A DNA stretch of 51,628 nt, from assembly GCF_000372525.1 (NCBI RefSeq), contig NZ_AQUR01000088.1, positions 107-51,734 on the forward strand, given 5' to 3'. The stretch comes from Cupriavidus neocaledonicus. Its GTDB lineage: Bacteria > Pseudomonadota > Gammaproteobacteria > Burkholderiales > Burkholderiaceae. A model generated the notes under the pieces. That model did not search any database. It was not told where the DNA came from and worked only from the letters and a program-made list of their open reading frames with translations. The translations under genes were made by a program, and so were the position numbers. This document shows positions 51,610-51,628 of the stretch, in pieces. Position 1 is the stretch's first letter, and every line of letters begins with the position of its first letter.

Positions 51610-51628
51610 GATGGTCTCCGGTATCGGT

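Overview
The window is GC-rich, densely coded DNA with the gene content of a beta-proteobacterium of the Burkholderiales, most likely Cupriavidus or a close Ralstonia relative. Evidence for this is a PrpC-type synthase next to AcnA, a DUF2863 protein, the parE/SLT/parC arrangement and the individual protein sequences. The assignment comes from family recognition only; no search was run. I see no insertion sequence, integrase, phage gene or CRISPR array.

Layout. 1-6.4 kb (+): end of prpC, a secreted MliC-like protein, acnA, a tiny membrane protein and a DUF2863 protein. 6.4-14.2 kb: mostly housekeeping on the minus strand (TrmB-like methyltransferase, spermidine-synthase-like protein, TPR membrane protein, universal stress protein, DNA-deoxyinosine glycosylase, htpG), with one plus-strand peptide-type ABC substrate-binding protein. 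14.3-21.5 kb: a MocR/PdxR-type regulator divergent from a run of plus-strand amino-acid genes (VOC protein, AlaX tRNA editing, LysE exporter, EamA exporter, RidA, PLP aminotransferase, GST), with three CTGTAC repeats in the shared promoter region. 21.5-35.5 kb: a second LysE exporter, L-lactate permease, an ABC exporter, parC, a lytic transglycosylase, parE, an MFS transporter with a coupled 46-aa peptide, and the ABC-F protein Uup. 35.6-38.6 kb: a possible small RNA or leader with its own terminator, a BenE-type transporter, an unknown coiled-coil protein, an EmrE-type SMR pump, a DUF2188 protein and tRNA-Arg(CCU).

38.7-51.6 kb is the most interesting part. It looks like one self-contained peptide export system. 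Two small proteins with the same N-terminal leader, ending V-R-G-G or V-R-G-A, lie at its two ends (38944 and 51609). Between them are a PP2C phosphatase, a sigma-54 activator without receiver domain, a C39-peptidase ABC exporter with two Crp-like domains, a parvulin-type isomerase, an HlyD adaptor, a large transmembrane double-FHA protein and a TolC/NodT-type outer membrane lipoprotein. The first peptide gene has a consensus sigma-54 promoter (TGGCACG-N4-TTGCT at 38876-38891) with an inverted repeat about 120 bp upstream, which fits control by the cassette's own activator. The FHA gene has a sigma-70-like promoter whose spacer is filled by a palindrome. My inference is that the leader peptides are cut and exported through a trimeric type I channel, and that phospho-protein signalling (FHA plus PP2C, with the kinase not in the window) sets its activity. 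The cargo's function is unknown.

Intergenic DNA also holds REP-like palindromes (CTCTCCCGC/GCGGGAGAG) at four gene ends, two of them as inverted doublets, plus several strong intrinsic terminators.
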